Shown here: piece after piece, positions 13,921 through 25,493 of the stretch
Layout: the number at the start of each line of letters is the position of its first letter
Position numbering within the stretch: the stretch's first letter is position 1
Assembly (NCBI GenBank): GCA_000181795.3
Contig: CM012954.1
Location: 16,054,609 to 16,118,608, forward strand
DNA length: 64,000 nucleotides
Origin: Trichinella spiralis
Lineage: Eukaryota > Nematoda > Enoplea > Trichinellida > Trichinellidae
Direction of reading: 5' to 3'
Made by a program: the position numbers and the translations under genes
The notes under the pieces: generated by a model
What the model saw: the letters and a program-made list of their open reading frames with translations, nothing else
Database searches by the model: none
Told to the model about the DNA's origin: nothing

Positions 13921-15391
13921 ACAAAATGCGAAAAATGGTGAATAAGGGATGGAGGGAGGGGAATTTTTAGTCTGAGAAAAGAAATTCAACGAGAAAATGA
14001 GGAAAAATGTGGCAGATGAGAAAATAATGGTGAAAAATCACTTCGGTTTCGTATTATGAAGCTGAACGGATTAGACCGGCCGGCGCTGGTCGATTATCCA
14101 CGACGATTTATCTCACCAATATTGGCTGTGTTGAAATTGATCAATTTGACGAGAGTTGACTGATTTCATTTTTCACCACCACCACAAGCTGATATAACAA
14201 CGATTCCATCAAAAATAAAAACCCCACCCCACCCCACTCATCCGACTTTCTCATCTTCATACCCACTTGCGTTCCGCAAGTTGAGAATTCGGTTTTTGTT
14301 GTTTTCATAAAATTTACATTTTAAAATAATAAACTGGTCGATACGAACAACCAAACTGAACAAAACGTGCTACAAGTTGTCGATAAGTTAATGCAATTAA
14401 ATGATATCGAATTGAAAGCATCATTTGCTAAATTCTTAATTATCTTCAAGTCTAGACGTCAAATGAAATCAAATACGAATCACACGCACACACAAATAAA
14501 AGGTAAAGAAAAAAAAATAAATTTCATGCAACGGGCAATTTGCATTGTTCGCATGGAGCGAAATTATTGATAAACTCAACGACAGCGCATTTCCTACATA
14601 AAACTGACAAAAATGGTAACATTGAATTTCCACCAAATAAAATTGTCAAAAATACACCTAACCGTCACGAAATACTGTAGCTTCGCGCCAAATAACTTCT
14701 ATTTTTAAATCTTCTGATTGTGTATTTTATTTATTTATTTTTGACAATCATGGTCCAGTAAAGTAAAGGAATAAATTCAACAATACTAAGAATGGGATTT
14801 TCTGATTCGAATTATCAACTGATCTATCTGTTGGACAGTTTGTATTCAATTTCAGACAACTGTCCGAGTAAGATTCCATCTCATCCCAGAAAATATACAT
14901 CTTTCCACAATGATCAATCAAAATAAAATATATTGCTCCATTTTTTACATTCTTGAACATCGATTAATGATCGAAATGCAAAAAAAATATTCGAAGAATG
15001 GCAAAATCAAAATTTTCGCAAAAAAATTCAATAAAACAAAACAACTTCAGTTTTACAATGCAATCGACATGATAGAATAATTATTGACTTTCACTTACCA
15101 GAAATGAGAAGCATAAAATGCAAATAACTCGTGCTGGGATTTTGATATTAGTCTTTTTGATTCGTTCGCTTTGACGTACGTCTGAAAAATGCCGCAACGA
15201 AAAAAAAATCCAACTGATACTAAAGCAACATGTTGAATTTTGAAAAAAGTTTAACTGAATTTCCTTTGAATTATTTTTTCTTCGATAATCATCATCTCTA
15301 GCTAATTATTAAAAATATGATGTTGTTAAAAAAATTGTGTTACACTTTAGAATTTTTTGAAATATAAGAAACTGATGAAAGGAGAACGAGA

Positions 15392-15430
15392 AAGTGAGTG
15401 AGTGAGTGAGTGAGTGAGTGATTGAGTGAG
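15392..15430. repeat. (GAGT)n tetranucleotide repeat
   Basis: About nine tandem GTGA/GAGT units with one imperfect unit near the end. Confidence 0.85.
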
Positions 15431-16716
15431 AAAAAAGCAAAATTCTTTGTCTAGCCTTAACTGACATTCATCAATTAAATTAAATTTCAGAACCTAAAAA
15501 ATGAAGAATCAATATTTCGTAATGCAACGTTATTTGATCTTGAAAAATTGGATTTTCAGTCTAAATAAATTCACTTCTTATGCATGAGTGACAAATATGC
15601 TTTCCATTAACATCACACAAAGATGGAATACCTAAAAGGATGAATGAAACTTGCTTACTAATGAACTAATTCATCTTTTTTTTTAATTTATGGTTCAATC
15701 TTTTGTACTGGTTAATTGCTTTTATTTCCTAAACAATCAAATTACGTTCTTCATTATTGTTTATTTTATTTTTTATTTCTACGGTTGTCATCATTCTCAT
15801 AATTTTACAACATAATCAGTGATTTCAATGGATTAACGAAAAAAAATTCACACATAGAATATGAAATTTAAAACAGTGAAATTTTCCATAGTTAACTGCC
15901 CTCTAAGAAAAGATTAATTGCACACATTTTAGTGGTATCGAATGAAATTTGAATTTTTAACTATTGATTCAACAAAACTACTTTTTGTATTATTATTGCA
16001 GTCAAATTGACGGCATGTTTTGTGGCAATACACATTCATTTTGAATACATATCAACTGAATTAACTTGAAAGACATGTTGAAACTATCTTCAACGTAATT
16101 TGTAACACTTGGTTGATGAATTTCAAAATATACTTTTTTGTAATAACATTTCACATTTTTTATAAACAAAATAAAATAAACAATAATAATAAACAAATAA
16201 AAATACAGAACAATTCAAAATTATAAAAATATAAAATACATTGAACAAAGTATTAATTACAGGTAATTAACAGAGCAAAGATAAACATGCTTTTGTCAAA
16301 TAAATCAAAGAATAGTATAACTAAACAAACAAACAGCTAATTTTCTTTTTTATAAAATTTAGTGAAAATTTGCAGTCATTATTTAATGCACTATTTATTA
16401 TTATTTTTCAACCTCATGCACTGCATTACTTGCACCATGTCATGAAATTTCAAAATACGGCAATTACAAATAATGCCTACTTTTCAGTATTACTATCTAA
16501 ATGTAGACTATCTTACAACTGTAAATTATATCAAACTGTAACATTCAAAGAATGATTCATTAGATTTTGTAATATTAAAATTCAAAAAATTTTTTAAATA
16601 TTTGAAATTAAAAAATTTTGCAAATAAAATTAATACTTGCTTTTTAATTTAATTATGGTAATTGATGTTATTAATCATCATAATTGTATTGGAATAGTAT
16701 TGTAAATTACTTTTTG

Positions 16717-16724
16717 TTTAACAG
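16717..16724 (+). promoter_or_regulatory. Acceptor-like site before ATP synthase b start
   Basis: A T-rich stretch ending in TTTAACAG lies 22 nt upstream of the start codon, with no coding exon before it. It is a candidate trans-splice acceptor, or the end of a 5' UTR intron. Nematodes use both. Confidence 0.35.
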
Positions 16725-16746
16725 TTGAGGGATAAAAGCTGTGCTA

Positions 16747-17905
16747 ATGTCTGTTTCTGGAATGTCATCTTTGCTGGTGCGGTTATCGCCAAAGTATGCG
16801 CGAATGATCAGCAACAGTGCTTTTTTGAAAGGTGCTACTTACATTCCGGATAAAGTTCTCCAAGAAATGCCTGCTGGTTTCAAAGAAAATCCTGAACGAG
16901 ATGTTGTGAATTTTCCCCATCCAGTAAGGCTTATGTATCCGCCGAAGACCAGACTCGGATTTATTCCAGATTCTTGGTTCAATGCACTGTATGACATTAC
17001 TGGAGTTACTGGTGAGTTTTCATTTCATTTTTATGTAAAAGTGGGGCGTGTTTGCATTCATTATGATTTATTTGTTTTTATATTTATTACGTCTATTTTT
17101 AGGGCCATACTTTCTTACTGGTGGTCTTGTATTGTTCATTCTACAAAAAGAATTGTTGGGTGCATCGCATGAAATGGTCGTTTTATTTGTTAGAATTGCA
17201 TTTTTTGTATTTGTTGGTCGAAAATTTGGTTCACTGGTAATTTTTCATAATTTGTCCAAGTATTTTAATTAAGTAAACAAATAAGTGTAAAAATTTTAGG
17301 TAGCTCGATGGGCAGAAGCTGGTCTTGTCGAAGAAGAAGAAAAAGAACAACAGTTTCTCAAAAATCGTTTACAAACTCTAAATTCTTCAGTGGCGGTAAT
17401 TTTTATTTTATAACATTTTGATTGATTTATTGTTTTTTTGACAGTTGTGAGCAGATCATTATCTTTGGTAGTTTTTAATTTATAGGAATGCACTAAAAAA
17501 ATTGAAAGTTATAAAGCTTTGGTGCCTATGATATACGAAGCCAAAAGAGAAAACATTGCTTTGCAAATTGAAGCTGATTATCGTCAGCGTCTGGCAGTGG
17601 CGCATAGAAATGTAATTTAATATTTGTTTATACAGAAAAATATATGCTGTTATGTTGAAGGTGAAACAACGTTTGGATTATATGGCCGAATCGGCTGCAT
17701 TGAAGCGTAAATACCAGCGAAAAAACATGCTCGATTGGGTTGTGAATGAGGTGCGAATTTTTTTTCTTATTTTAATTTTTCTCACTTTTAAATAATTTTT
17801 TTACAGGTTAAGAAAAGTATTACTGCTCAACAAGAGAAGGCAATGATGACGCAGTGCATTGACCGGCTGAAAGAATTATCACAGCGAAAAAATTTAGTAT
17901 TCTGA
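16747..17905 (+). CDS. ATP5PB: Mitochondrial ATP synthase F0 subunit b
   Basis: Peripheral-stalk subunit b of the mitochondrial F1F0 ATP synthase. It holds the F1 head still against the rotor. Six exons join in frame: 16747-17011, 17103-17236, 17300-17395, 17486-17611, 17661-17750 and 17807-17905, giving 269 aa, normal for the family. The N-terminus (about residues 1-25) is basic and Ser-rich like a mitochondrial presequence. Residues 60-88 hold the conserved start of the subunit-b family (RLMYPPKTRLGFIPDSWF). Residues 89-133 are two hydrophobic membrane segments (GPYFLTGGLVLFILQKELLG onward). The rest is a charged coiled-coil stalk. ATG 16747 is used rather than the in-frame GTG six bases earlier. 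Introns are 49-91 nt. Expression is probably constitutive. Confidence 0.95.
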
Positions 17906-18407
17906 AAAATCCAAGTGATAATTCTATCGACAAGAGCTTTTTAGATTATTTTCTTTGAAAATTTAGTAAAAAAAGAGAAATTTTGCTTTTACAAACCCAA
18001 TAAAACAGTACGATTTGGTTAATTATAATAAATTTGTAAAATAGCAATTTAAATTTTATGATGCAGAACCAGTGTTCAATAATTATATTATGCGATAAAT
18101 TAAATATTAAAAATGAACCGTACATTGCTGAATTGGATATTATTTATTTACCATCGTGTATTTTGTTCTGTCATTTATCGTAATACATTTTGTGTTGAAC
18201 CTGCGCATCATTAACACTGTAATCGATTGCATCGTACTGGTTGCCATTGTGCGTGCGTGTGTGCATGAGTGAAGTGAACTTTTCGCTTTGGTACGTCTAT
18301 TGTATTTTCGACTCGTTTATTGAACCTTCAGTGATTGAGTGTTGAATTTCGAATTGGCAGTGTATTTTCCGGTCGATCATTGGGCTGTTCATTGATCAGT
18401 TGGTGTG
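17906..18407. other. Spacer between ATP synthase b and lst-2
   Basis: The first part is the 3' UTR of the upstream gene, with an AATAAA at 17999-18004, 94 nt past the stop. The rest should hold the lst-2 promoter and 5' UTR. No TATA box or other known motif is clear. Confidence 0.5.
17999..18004 (+). terminator. Polyadenylation signal AATAAA (ATP synthase b)
   Basis: Canonical AATAAA 94 nt after the stop codon, at the distance expected for a compact nematode 3' UTR. Confidence 0.65.
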
Positions 18408-19934
18408 ATGTTGAATTTCCGCAAGCTTCTTTGCAAGCCCCAAGTGGACGATTGGTCGCCGTTGGCGAAGTTCTTTTTCGCCGACGAAGCTTTGAACAGT
18501 GTGGCACATGAGTTGGATTCGTTCGACAATCGTCGTTTTCCCGACCGTTGCCAGCAGTTGGTGTGCAAATTGCGCGGCTGCCAGGATCGTCTGCTTCGCA
18601 TTGTCGAAGAGATGCTGTGCGAGCTGTTTCCAGAAGAGCACATGCGAGCGCCTCGTGATTATCGTGTGAAATTTCCCGATGACGTGCTGCACGACAGTTT
18701 TCCCGGTCAGTTGTGGTTCGCCGCCGAATGTCTAGCCGCCGGTTCGAGCATTGTGGACCGGGATTTCGAAAGCGACGCCATTCGACCGTTGGCCAAGGCG
18801 CTTTCCAGGCACATTGACGATATGCGGGAAATTTTGAAATCGCAAAGTTTGAAAAATCCGGCCGTCTATCCGGAAAAGGTGAGACGGTCGTTGCACGTTT
18901 TTGACCATTTGTTTGCCGAATTTGAATTGAACTACGTGTCGACCATGGTACCGGTGAAGTCGGCCCGTGAATACGAACTACAGTTGGAATTGGTGGTGCT
19001 GTTTTCGGAAACCCTGCTCAGGGCCAAAGCTCGTGGCTACATCACCGACGAGCAGATTGAAACTTGCGATCCGACGATCATGTTTTCCCTTCCCAGACTG
19101 GCAATTGTTTGCGGTTTGGCAATTTATCCGGACGGTCCGTTGGATTTGAACAGGGCGGTGGAGTCGACGTGCGAAATGTTGCAGCCGTTCAGGGCGTTGT
19201 TCAAGAAAATTCGTCTTCTTTTGAATGGATTGAACGAAGACGAATTGTCCACGTTGGAAATAAAATTGAGCAGCTCTTCTGGTGGGGATGAATTGAATGA
19301 TGATGATGACGATGACGACGACGATGTGGAATTGTATTCGGATTTTATTCGAAAAAGGAAAGATTGCAAAGAAGACCCTGACCAGCGCTGTGGTCCATCT
19401 GCTCCGGAGAATGTGGCAACGACTTCAAACAGTGAAGCCGTCGTAGCCAAGACGACCGACTGGCGTCGAGCTTATCGCTCGCCCAAAGATATTATCCATC
19501 GTTTGTTCGTTTGTATTGCCGGTATTGCCGACCAATGGCAGAGCACTTATCCGTCGGATTTGCGTACCGTATTGAAAATGGTCTTCCATCCCGAAGAAGA
19601 AGAAGAAGAGAACAGTTCAATATACGAAGAAGTGGGCAGGGTGGCGACGACAGGCGGAAATGAAGAAGAGACGGGCGTGGACGTGGCGGCCGAACCGAAA
19701 TTCGGCGTCCCTTGGGTTCCGGACGAAGAATGCGACGGATGCAGTATGTGCGAGATGAAATTTTCCTTCATCCGTCGACGACATCATTGTCGTTGTTGTG
19801 GGAAAATATTCTGCGGCCGTTGCACGTCCAACACGCTTCCACTTCCCGCTTTGGGTTACGCGAAAGCTGTGCGCGTATGCGATCGTTGTTTCGACCAGCA
19901 GCTGGCCTGCGTCGACGATTCCTTGTCAGCTTGA
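18408..19934 (+). CDS. lst-2: LST-2 / ZFYVE28, FYVE zinc-finger endosomal protein
   Basis: Lateral signalling target 2 is an endosomal FYVE protein that down-regulates EGF-receptor signalling. One uninterrupted 508-aa frame covers the family. Residues 1-290 match the LST2 N-terminal domain (RKLLCKP, FFADEALNSVAHELDSF, GQLWFAAECLAAGS, FAEFELNYVS, MFSLPRLAIVCGLAIYPDGP). A short acidic linker with a ten-Asp run follows, then the conserved DIIHRLFVCIAGIADQ segment. A FYVE domain lies at about 436-496 (WVPDEEC, RRRHHCRCC at 456-464, final RVCDRC). The linker is far shorter than in vertebrate LST2 (nearly 900 aa). ATG 18408 is used over the GTG just before it. Lys88 lies in the context of the lysine that is monoubiquitinated in human LST2. 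No introns and GC-rich, unlike its neighbours. Confidence 0.95.
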   Translation: MLNFRKLLCKPQVDDWSPLAKFFFADEALNSVAHELDSFDNRRFPDRCQQLVCKLRGCQDRLLRIVEEMLCELFPEEHMRAPRDYRVKFPDDVLHDSFPGQLWFAAECLAAGSSIVDRDFESDAIRPLAKALSRHIDDMREILKSQSLKNPAVYPEKVRRSLHVFDHLFAEFELNYVSTMVPVKSAREYELQLELVVLFSETLLRAKARGYITDEQIETCDPTIMFSLPRLAIVCGLAIYPDGPLDLNRAVESTCEMLQPFRALFKKIRLLLNGLNEDELSTLEIKLSSSSGGDELNDDDDDDDDDVELYSDFIRKRKDCKEDPDQRCGPSAPENVATTSNSEAVVAKTTDWRRAYRSPKDIIHRLFVCIAGIADQWQSTYPSDLRTVLKMVFHPEEEEEENSSIYEEVGRVATTGGNEEETGVDVAAEPKFGVPWVPDEECDGCSMCEMKFSFIRRRHHCRCCGKIFCGRCTSNTLPLPALGYAKAVRVCDRCFDQQLACVDDSLSA

Positions 19935-22282
19935 ACTATATCCTACTGTAGTCAAAGTACCACCACCACCAGCAGCAGCTTTATACAACCAAGTAATACA
20001 ATTACAATTATTGGTCATCTTAATTTCCTCAAATATTTTCTTCCCAAATTTCGTATGCCTTTATTGATTTTTTTTTGTTTTTATTTTTATGTAAAAATTT
20101 TTTTTTAATTCACCGTCACTTCAACACTGCCAGTTTTGTTCTGTTTACGTCACCGACCGCAAAATGCCCTTGTTTACCTGATGAAAGTGCAGAATCAACT
20201 TGAGAGAGAGAGAGCAGCACATGATTTTGACGAATGAATGTTCCACTTCGTGTTGCTGTCGTCTGTTTTCAAACGTCTTTGATCTACTTTAATTTACTTA
20301 TTTTTCTCCACTTTTCGGTCAAAGACTGGACCAAAAACTTTTCTCTCCAGTGCCTGTTTTATATTATGATAACAAACGTGTTTTTATTTTCCCTCTTTTT
20401 TTTGAAATTTTATATTTTATTTAAAAAAATTATATTTTGTGTTCCATATTGAAAAGAAAAAGATTATTTATTTATTTTATCTCAACTGGTTTGTGAAAAC
20501 AGAATTTCACTTTCACTTTCACTGAAAATGAGTCGCGAAATTTAAAATTATTACAATTTAAAAAATAAAAATAAATAAATTTATACATGTCGTTTAAATT
20601 GAATGGCAAAACGTTCTCCACTACTATGTGTTGTTGTTTACATTCTGTGCGAACAATTTCAACATGCCAACTAATATAAGCAAGCGTTTTCGACTTTTCA
20701 CTACTGCTGATTCGCTCGCCCAAACATGCTTCGACACGAATTCCAATAAATTTAAATGAGTGCATTATTATTACTATTATTATTCATATTCACGCTTGTT
20801 TATTCATAGGCAAATTTCCGTCCGACGAGTTTATTATTTCTTTTTTTTTTAATAATAATTTCGATTCATTCATATTGAGATGGTATCGTGGGGAAATTAG
20901 AATTTTTTAATTTTATTGAAATTGGCGTGGTTTTCTTGAATTTTTCCTCGAACGTGTTGCTGTTCTTTTTTCAATTGCATTTTTGTAACATGAAAAGTGA
21001 AGGAAATAACCACCTATCGATCACGTGTGCCGGTAACTGAAAGTAGGTCATTGCAATTAAATCGTATTATTTTGTCAAATTTTCCATTTTGATTTATAAT
21101 ATTGTTTTTTTTTCTTGATTATCACTTCACGGTGAATTGGTTTATTGAAAATCAAATTTTTTTTTCCCTAATAACAACAACAACAATGATAATTTTGCAG
21201 TTTGTGGAAAATTTATATTGTTATACTTGATAAAATATATTGACGATTGAAACAAATAATAACAGTTTCAGGTTATTCGTTCAGATTTATTTGAACATCT
21301 TTTGGCGTTCAATTTCAACGTTCAACAAAAATTTATACATATATACATGATTTTAAAAAAAACCGTAAACAATCACCACAACTACCGTAACCTTGGTTGC
21401 GCAAGCTTCAACGTTGTTCCAGGGCTTTGCTGCGGTGAATCGATTCGAGTTGCGTCACGCTGGCGTATTTTTTTCGAAACTAATTCTTTTCAAATTTCCA
21501 ATAATTGAAATTGTTGTTTTCAGGTACGAAATTTGCATTTCTTTATTGTTTATCAAATTGCTTCGAGCGATAATTTAATTAGTGCATTGTTTAATTCAAT
21601 TGAACCTAAAGCAGTTTCTTCTTCTTCTTTTCATCAATGCCGATAGCATTCAGTTGCTTTTATTAAAGCATATAAAAATTATGAAATAATTTTATTTAAA
21701 AAAAAAGCATTTTCTTCAAAACATTAAAATAATTTTTTGTTGTTTTCGTTTACCTATTTTTATAATTTTGACATAGCGATTAAATAACCTGTCTTGGTCA
21801 TCGTTAATTTGTAAAAGTGGGCGTTTACTTTAAGTCGAAATTTAACACAACATTATTCACAAATATTTTTAAAGAATAATTTTGAAATATTTCTCTTTTA
21901 TGTATATTCGTAATGCATTCGTTATGAAATTTAATTTAAATATTTATATTTTAAAAAATCATTTGTATAAAAAAATAGTGAGAAAATGAAATTTTTCCTT
22001 TTGAGAATACTGAGTGAAGTGAACATTAATTAGCCTTTGTTTTAAAATGTTCACGAAATTGAACGGTGAATTGTTGAAAATAATTTTATATAGGTTATAT
22101 TTTATAAAGAAAAGTAATAAATTATTATATCAAACGAGAACTGTCGTTTGATGAAAATTCAGTTCAGACATTTGAAAAATTGAGAAATGGAAATATGTTA
22201 CAGTGTTTGGTATAGCTGCTTTTCAGGTACAAATTCATTTGTGGGATATTGAATTTTGAAAGTTCCATTTTATTCTACAAAT
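19935..22282. other. Spacer after lst-2 and before the phosphodiesterase gene
   Basis: About 2.3 kb with no supported gene. The first part is presumably the lst-2 3' UTR; the first AATAAA-rich stretch is near 20560-20580. A clean pyrimidine-rich acceptor ends at 22226, 56 nt before the next start codon, and may be a trans-splice or 5' UTR splice site. The rest is AT-rich with short chance frames. Confidence 0.5.
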
Positions 22283-25260
22283 ATGTCCATAAAGGAAGTT
22301 GAAGTTACGTTCATCTTAACATCAGCATTTGCTGGATTTGAATCGGCCTTCATATCGGGCAGTCATGATCTACTGGGCAAGTGGAATCCGAGTGCTGGCT
22401 TGCCCATGGTAAAAGACACGATTGAAGAGTGAGCATTTTATAATTGTCATTTAATTTTTAAATTTCTCCTTCCATTTGAAGTTTTATATTTGAATTAAAT
22501 TTTTTAGAAATAAATGGTATATTCAAATAATGTTGCCAGTCGGTGAAAAGATACAGTATCGGTTTTTCTCGGCAATTTCTGAGCCGCGTACATCGCTGGC
22601 AAATCCACGCCACTTTATTACCCATTACGAAGGGTCTTCGCATCCACGTGAAATATTCCTTTCAGATGAGTCTGAAACTAGAATTATTTTATGCGAATTT
22701 GGCGAATTTGAAAAGCAAGCATTTGAGAATAGTGGTTGGCTGACTTGCCAGAATGAAGTGCTTTTGACAATCGACGCTTCTATGGTACGTTTTATGCATC
22801 CGCAAAAATTGCATCATGTTCATCTGAAAGTTGGCGCATTTCGCACCATGTCGTCGTACGATCCTCAGGTTAACTTAGCTTAGCTTAGCTTGCCTGTATT
22901 ATGCAAGTTTTAATTAATTTTTTTCTATATTTGCATTATTATTATTTGTGCAGTTCAGTGTTGAAGAAAATACTTACGATGATTTTCAAGAATCTTGTTG
23001 GCCCTCCTGGTATTCTGTAAGTTCGTATTGTGTATTTTAATTTTCATTATTTGTAGTTGTTGTTTATGTTTTAGCACTTTAAAAGTCACGATTGTGCATT
23101 TAAAGAAAATCGCAACGAAATGTTGTCCATTACCCCTCGTGATATTTGGATTTTCAAAGCACAATTTTTTACTACTGATGAAAGTGTACAAGCGAGAAAA
23201 TAAGTTGCTTTTTGAAAATAATATTTGAAAAAAATTTTTTTTTTCAAGATATTCAAAGTGGAATTTTTTTCAATTTCGGATGAGGAAGGTGATTCACCAG
23301 TTGTTGAACAAATTGGTACGGCGATCGTGCTCACGTCCGCATTGCAGAATTATCGAGGTTCGATAAAATTGCCCATTTGTGATGTGAAAAACAAAGTGGT
23401 TGGCAGTTTTGTTGGTTTGTTTTTAGCGTTGGTTTTTCGGGTTTTTAGTTTTATATTTTTTAAATTTATTTTCAGCTGAATTGTTGATCATTAAACCAAT
23501 CACAGATATAAAGCAGACTTTGGAGTGTGGCTTTACTGAAGTCAAGAAAAAACATAACCGAACTATGAACATTGGACACAGAGGAGTTGGTCAATCTTGT
23601 GCAAAGTACGGTCGATGTGTATTGTGTAATTATGCTTAATTAATTATCCGTACGTTTCTTGTGTAATTTTAAGGCCCTGTACCCTGCCCGAGAATACTAT
23701 AGCTTCTTTCAAAGCTGCGACTCTCAGTGTAATTTAATTATTGTCTATTTTAACAAACAAACAAACAAAAATGTATTTTTCGCTTTTCTCAGGGAGCAGA
23801 TTTTGTTGAATTTGACGTTCAAATGACTAAAGATTGGTTGCCAGTAGTTTATCATGATTTTTTTGTCAAAATTTGGGCGAGAAAACGTCCGTCGAATCGT
23901 ACTTTAAATTTAAACGACCACGACGATTTCAGTGTGCAAACAATTGCTGTCAGTGATTTAACAAAGGACGAATTGGACATGCTAATGATGGTAATTTTTT
24001 TTTCATTTCTGTATCTTGTACAATTCTAATTTATTATTAATTAATTAATTTATTTATTTATTTTTGTTTATCATTCATTATTATTTAGGTGGATGAGCAA
24101 AAGTTTGCCAACAGATCCGATGTTCAGGGAAATTTGATCAAAGACAGTGAAGTGGATGCGGAATTGTTACCATTTCCGTTGCTCATTCAAGTGCTTCAAC
24201 ACCAGTCGCTCCCCAGTTGTGTCGGCTTCATGATTGAAGTTAAATATCCACAAAAATTGAAGGTATGCATTATGCATTATTTTCATCTGTCAAATTTTTT
24301 TTCGAATTTCATTATTGTATCTGTTGAAAAGATGAATTTTAAAAGTATATATTTTTTTATGCAGTTGTATACTTTTTAATTAGTATTTTGTACAATAATT
24401 GAGAGCGTTTTAATTTGTCTGTACACAAAGGGAAAGGAAAATTTGAGACTTGATTGAAACTGGGCTTGATTTTTCAATTATTATTACTATTCAGATTATA
24501 CGTCAGTAAGCTGCTTATCTAATTACAATCTTATTTGTTGTTATTGTTGTGATTGATGATGATATTTTTTTGAATTGTTTTCCAGTGTGGCTGTAGTGAA
24601 TTGTACGAAAATTACACGGAACGTAATGCTTATGTTGATGTGATTGTAACTGACGTGTTGAAAAATGCTCACCAGAGGAAGATAATTTTCTCCTCTTTCG
24701 ATCCCGACGTATGTCTCATGTAAGTTCCAAAGATTGAGATGAACTTTGTTGGATTTTAATATTGAATTTTGTTCTCTTTCGCTTCTGATCAGGCTTAAAA
24801 TAAAGCAGAATCGTTATCCTGTTCTATTTCTCACCCAAGGTGACAATAGCCGCTACGAAATCTACGAAGATTGGCGCACATGGTCCTCAGATACAGCCGT
24901 AAAATTTGCCTTCGTCCACGATCTTGCTGTAAGTGTTTGTTTTTTTTCCTCTTTTTGTTAATATTATTTTTCATTTTTCAATGTGGAATTTGAATATGTT
25001 CTATAACTTTATTTTGTCCAGGGTGTCGCTTTTCACAGTGAAGAACTGTTGTCCAATATTGCACCGTATCGTCGTGCTTTAAAGTTGAATTTGGCAACAT
25101 TTGTCTGGGGCGACGATCTTGACGAATCGCGACATCGCGAATATTTTCGTAATTTGCATTTCGACGGTTTGATTTACGATAGGTATTTTGGAAAAATTTT
25201 AATTTTAATTATTTTAATTTATACTTATATTTTAGAATTGATTGTCATGGCGCTCTTTGA
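22283..25260 (+). CDS. GPCPD1: Glycerophosphocholine phosphodiesterase, GPCPD1 type (CBM20 + GDPD)
   Basis: Hydrolyses glycerophosphocholine to glycerol-3-phosphate and choline; cytosolic in other animals. Thirteen exons: 22283-22428, 22508-22868, 22954-23016, 23075-23185, 23249-23414, 23476-23605, 23674-23728, 23793-23990, 24089-24262, 24586-24719, 24793-24928, 25022-25182 and 25236-25260, giving 619 aa. An N-terminal CBM20 starch-binding-type domain occupies about 1-115 ([18 protein letters not shown]). The GDPD catalytic domain starts at GHRG (His317) and carries [11 protein letters not shown] with Glu350 and Asp352, YHD with His365, IEVK with Glu460, the [10 protein letters not shown] block, FLTQGD and the WGDD...GLIYDR end. 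All expected metal and catalytic residues are present. The tail after GLIYDR is only six residues, shorter than human. The end of exon 4 is uncertain. AATAAA at 25488. Confidence 0.92.
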
Positions 25261-25487
25261 ACGATTCAGGAGAGAAATTGGTTTTGCATGCTTGTTGTAC
25301 GTTGATCAAATTGTTCACAACGTATGCAATTTTGTTATTTTTCTGTTCACTCAATTGATGATGATTATTTGCAGATGTCTGATTGGTGATTGGTTTTTTT
25401 TGAAAGAAATTGTGTTTTTCTTTTCATGGTGTTGGGTTTGTAGTTTTTTATATCAATCTGATTTCAGGATGATTTTTTTGAGATGAT

Positions 25488-25493
25488 AATAAA
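25488..25493 (+). terminator. Polyadenylation signal AATAAA (GPCPD1)
   Basis: First canonical AATAAA after the stop codon, about 230 nt downstream. Confidence 0.5.

Larger units (their letters stand above)
1..16746. other. Long gene-poor AT-rich region
   Basis: No protein family is recognisable on either strand. The open frames are short, rich in Phe/Lys/Asn/Ile/Ser and are what AT-rich noncoding DNA gives by chance. The stretch holds microsatellites, purine tracts, two perfect CRE-type TGACGTCA palindromes (509-516 and 13860-13867) and one short CpG-rich island. It may be intergenic, or long introns of a gene lying off the left edge. Weak candidates for isolated exons are 4844-4930 and 8691-8963. 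Confidence 0.6.

Noticed and set aside
16741-16746. GTG-initiated extension of ATP synthase b
   Set aside because: The ATG six bases later is in frame and gives the expected presequence.
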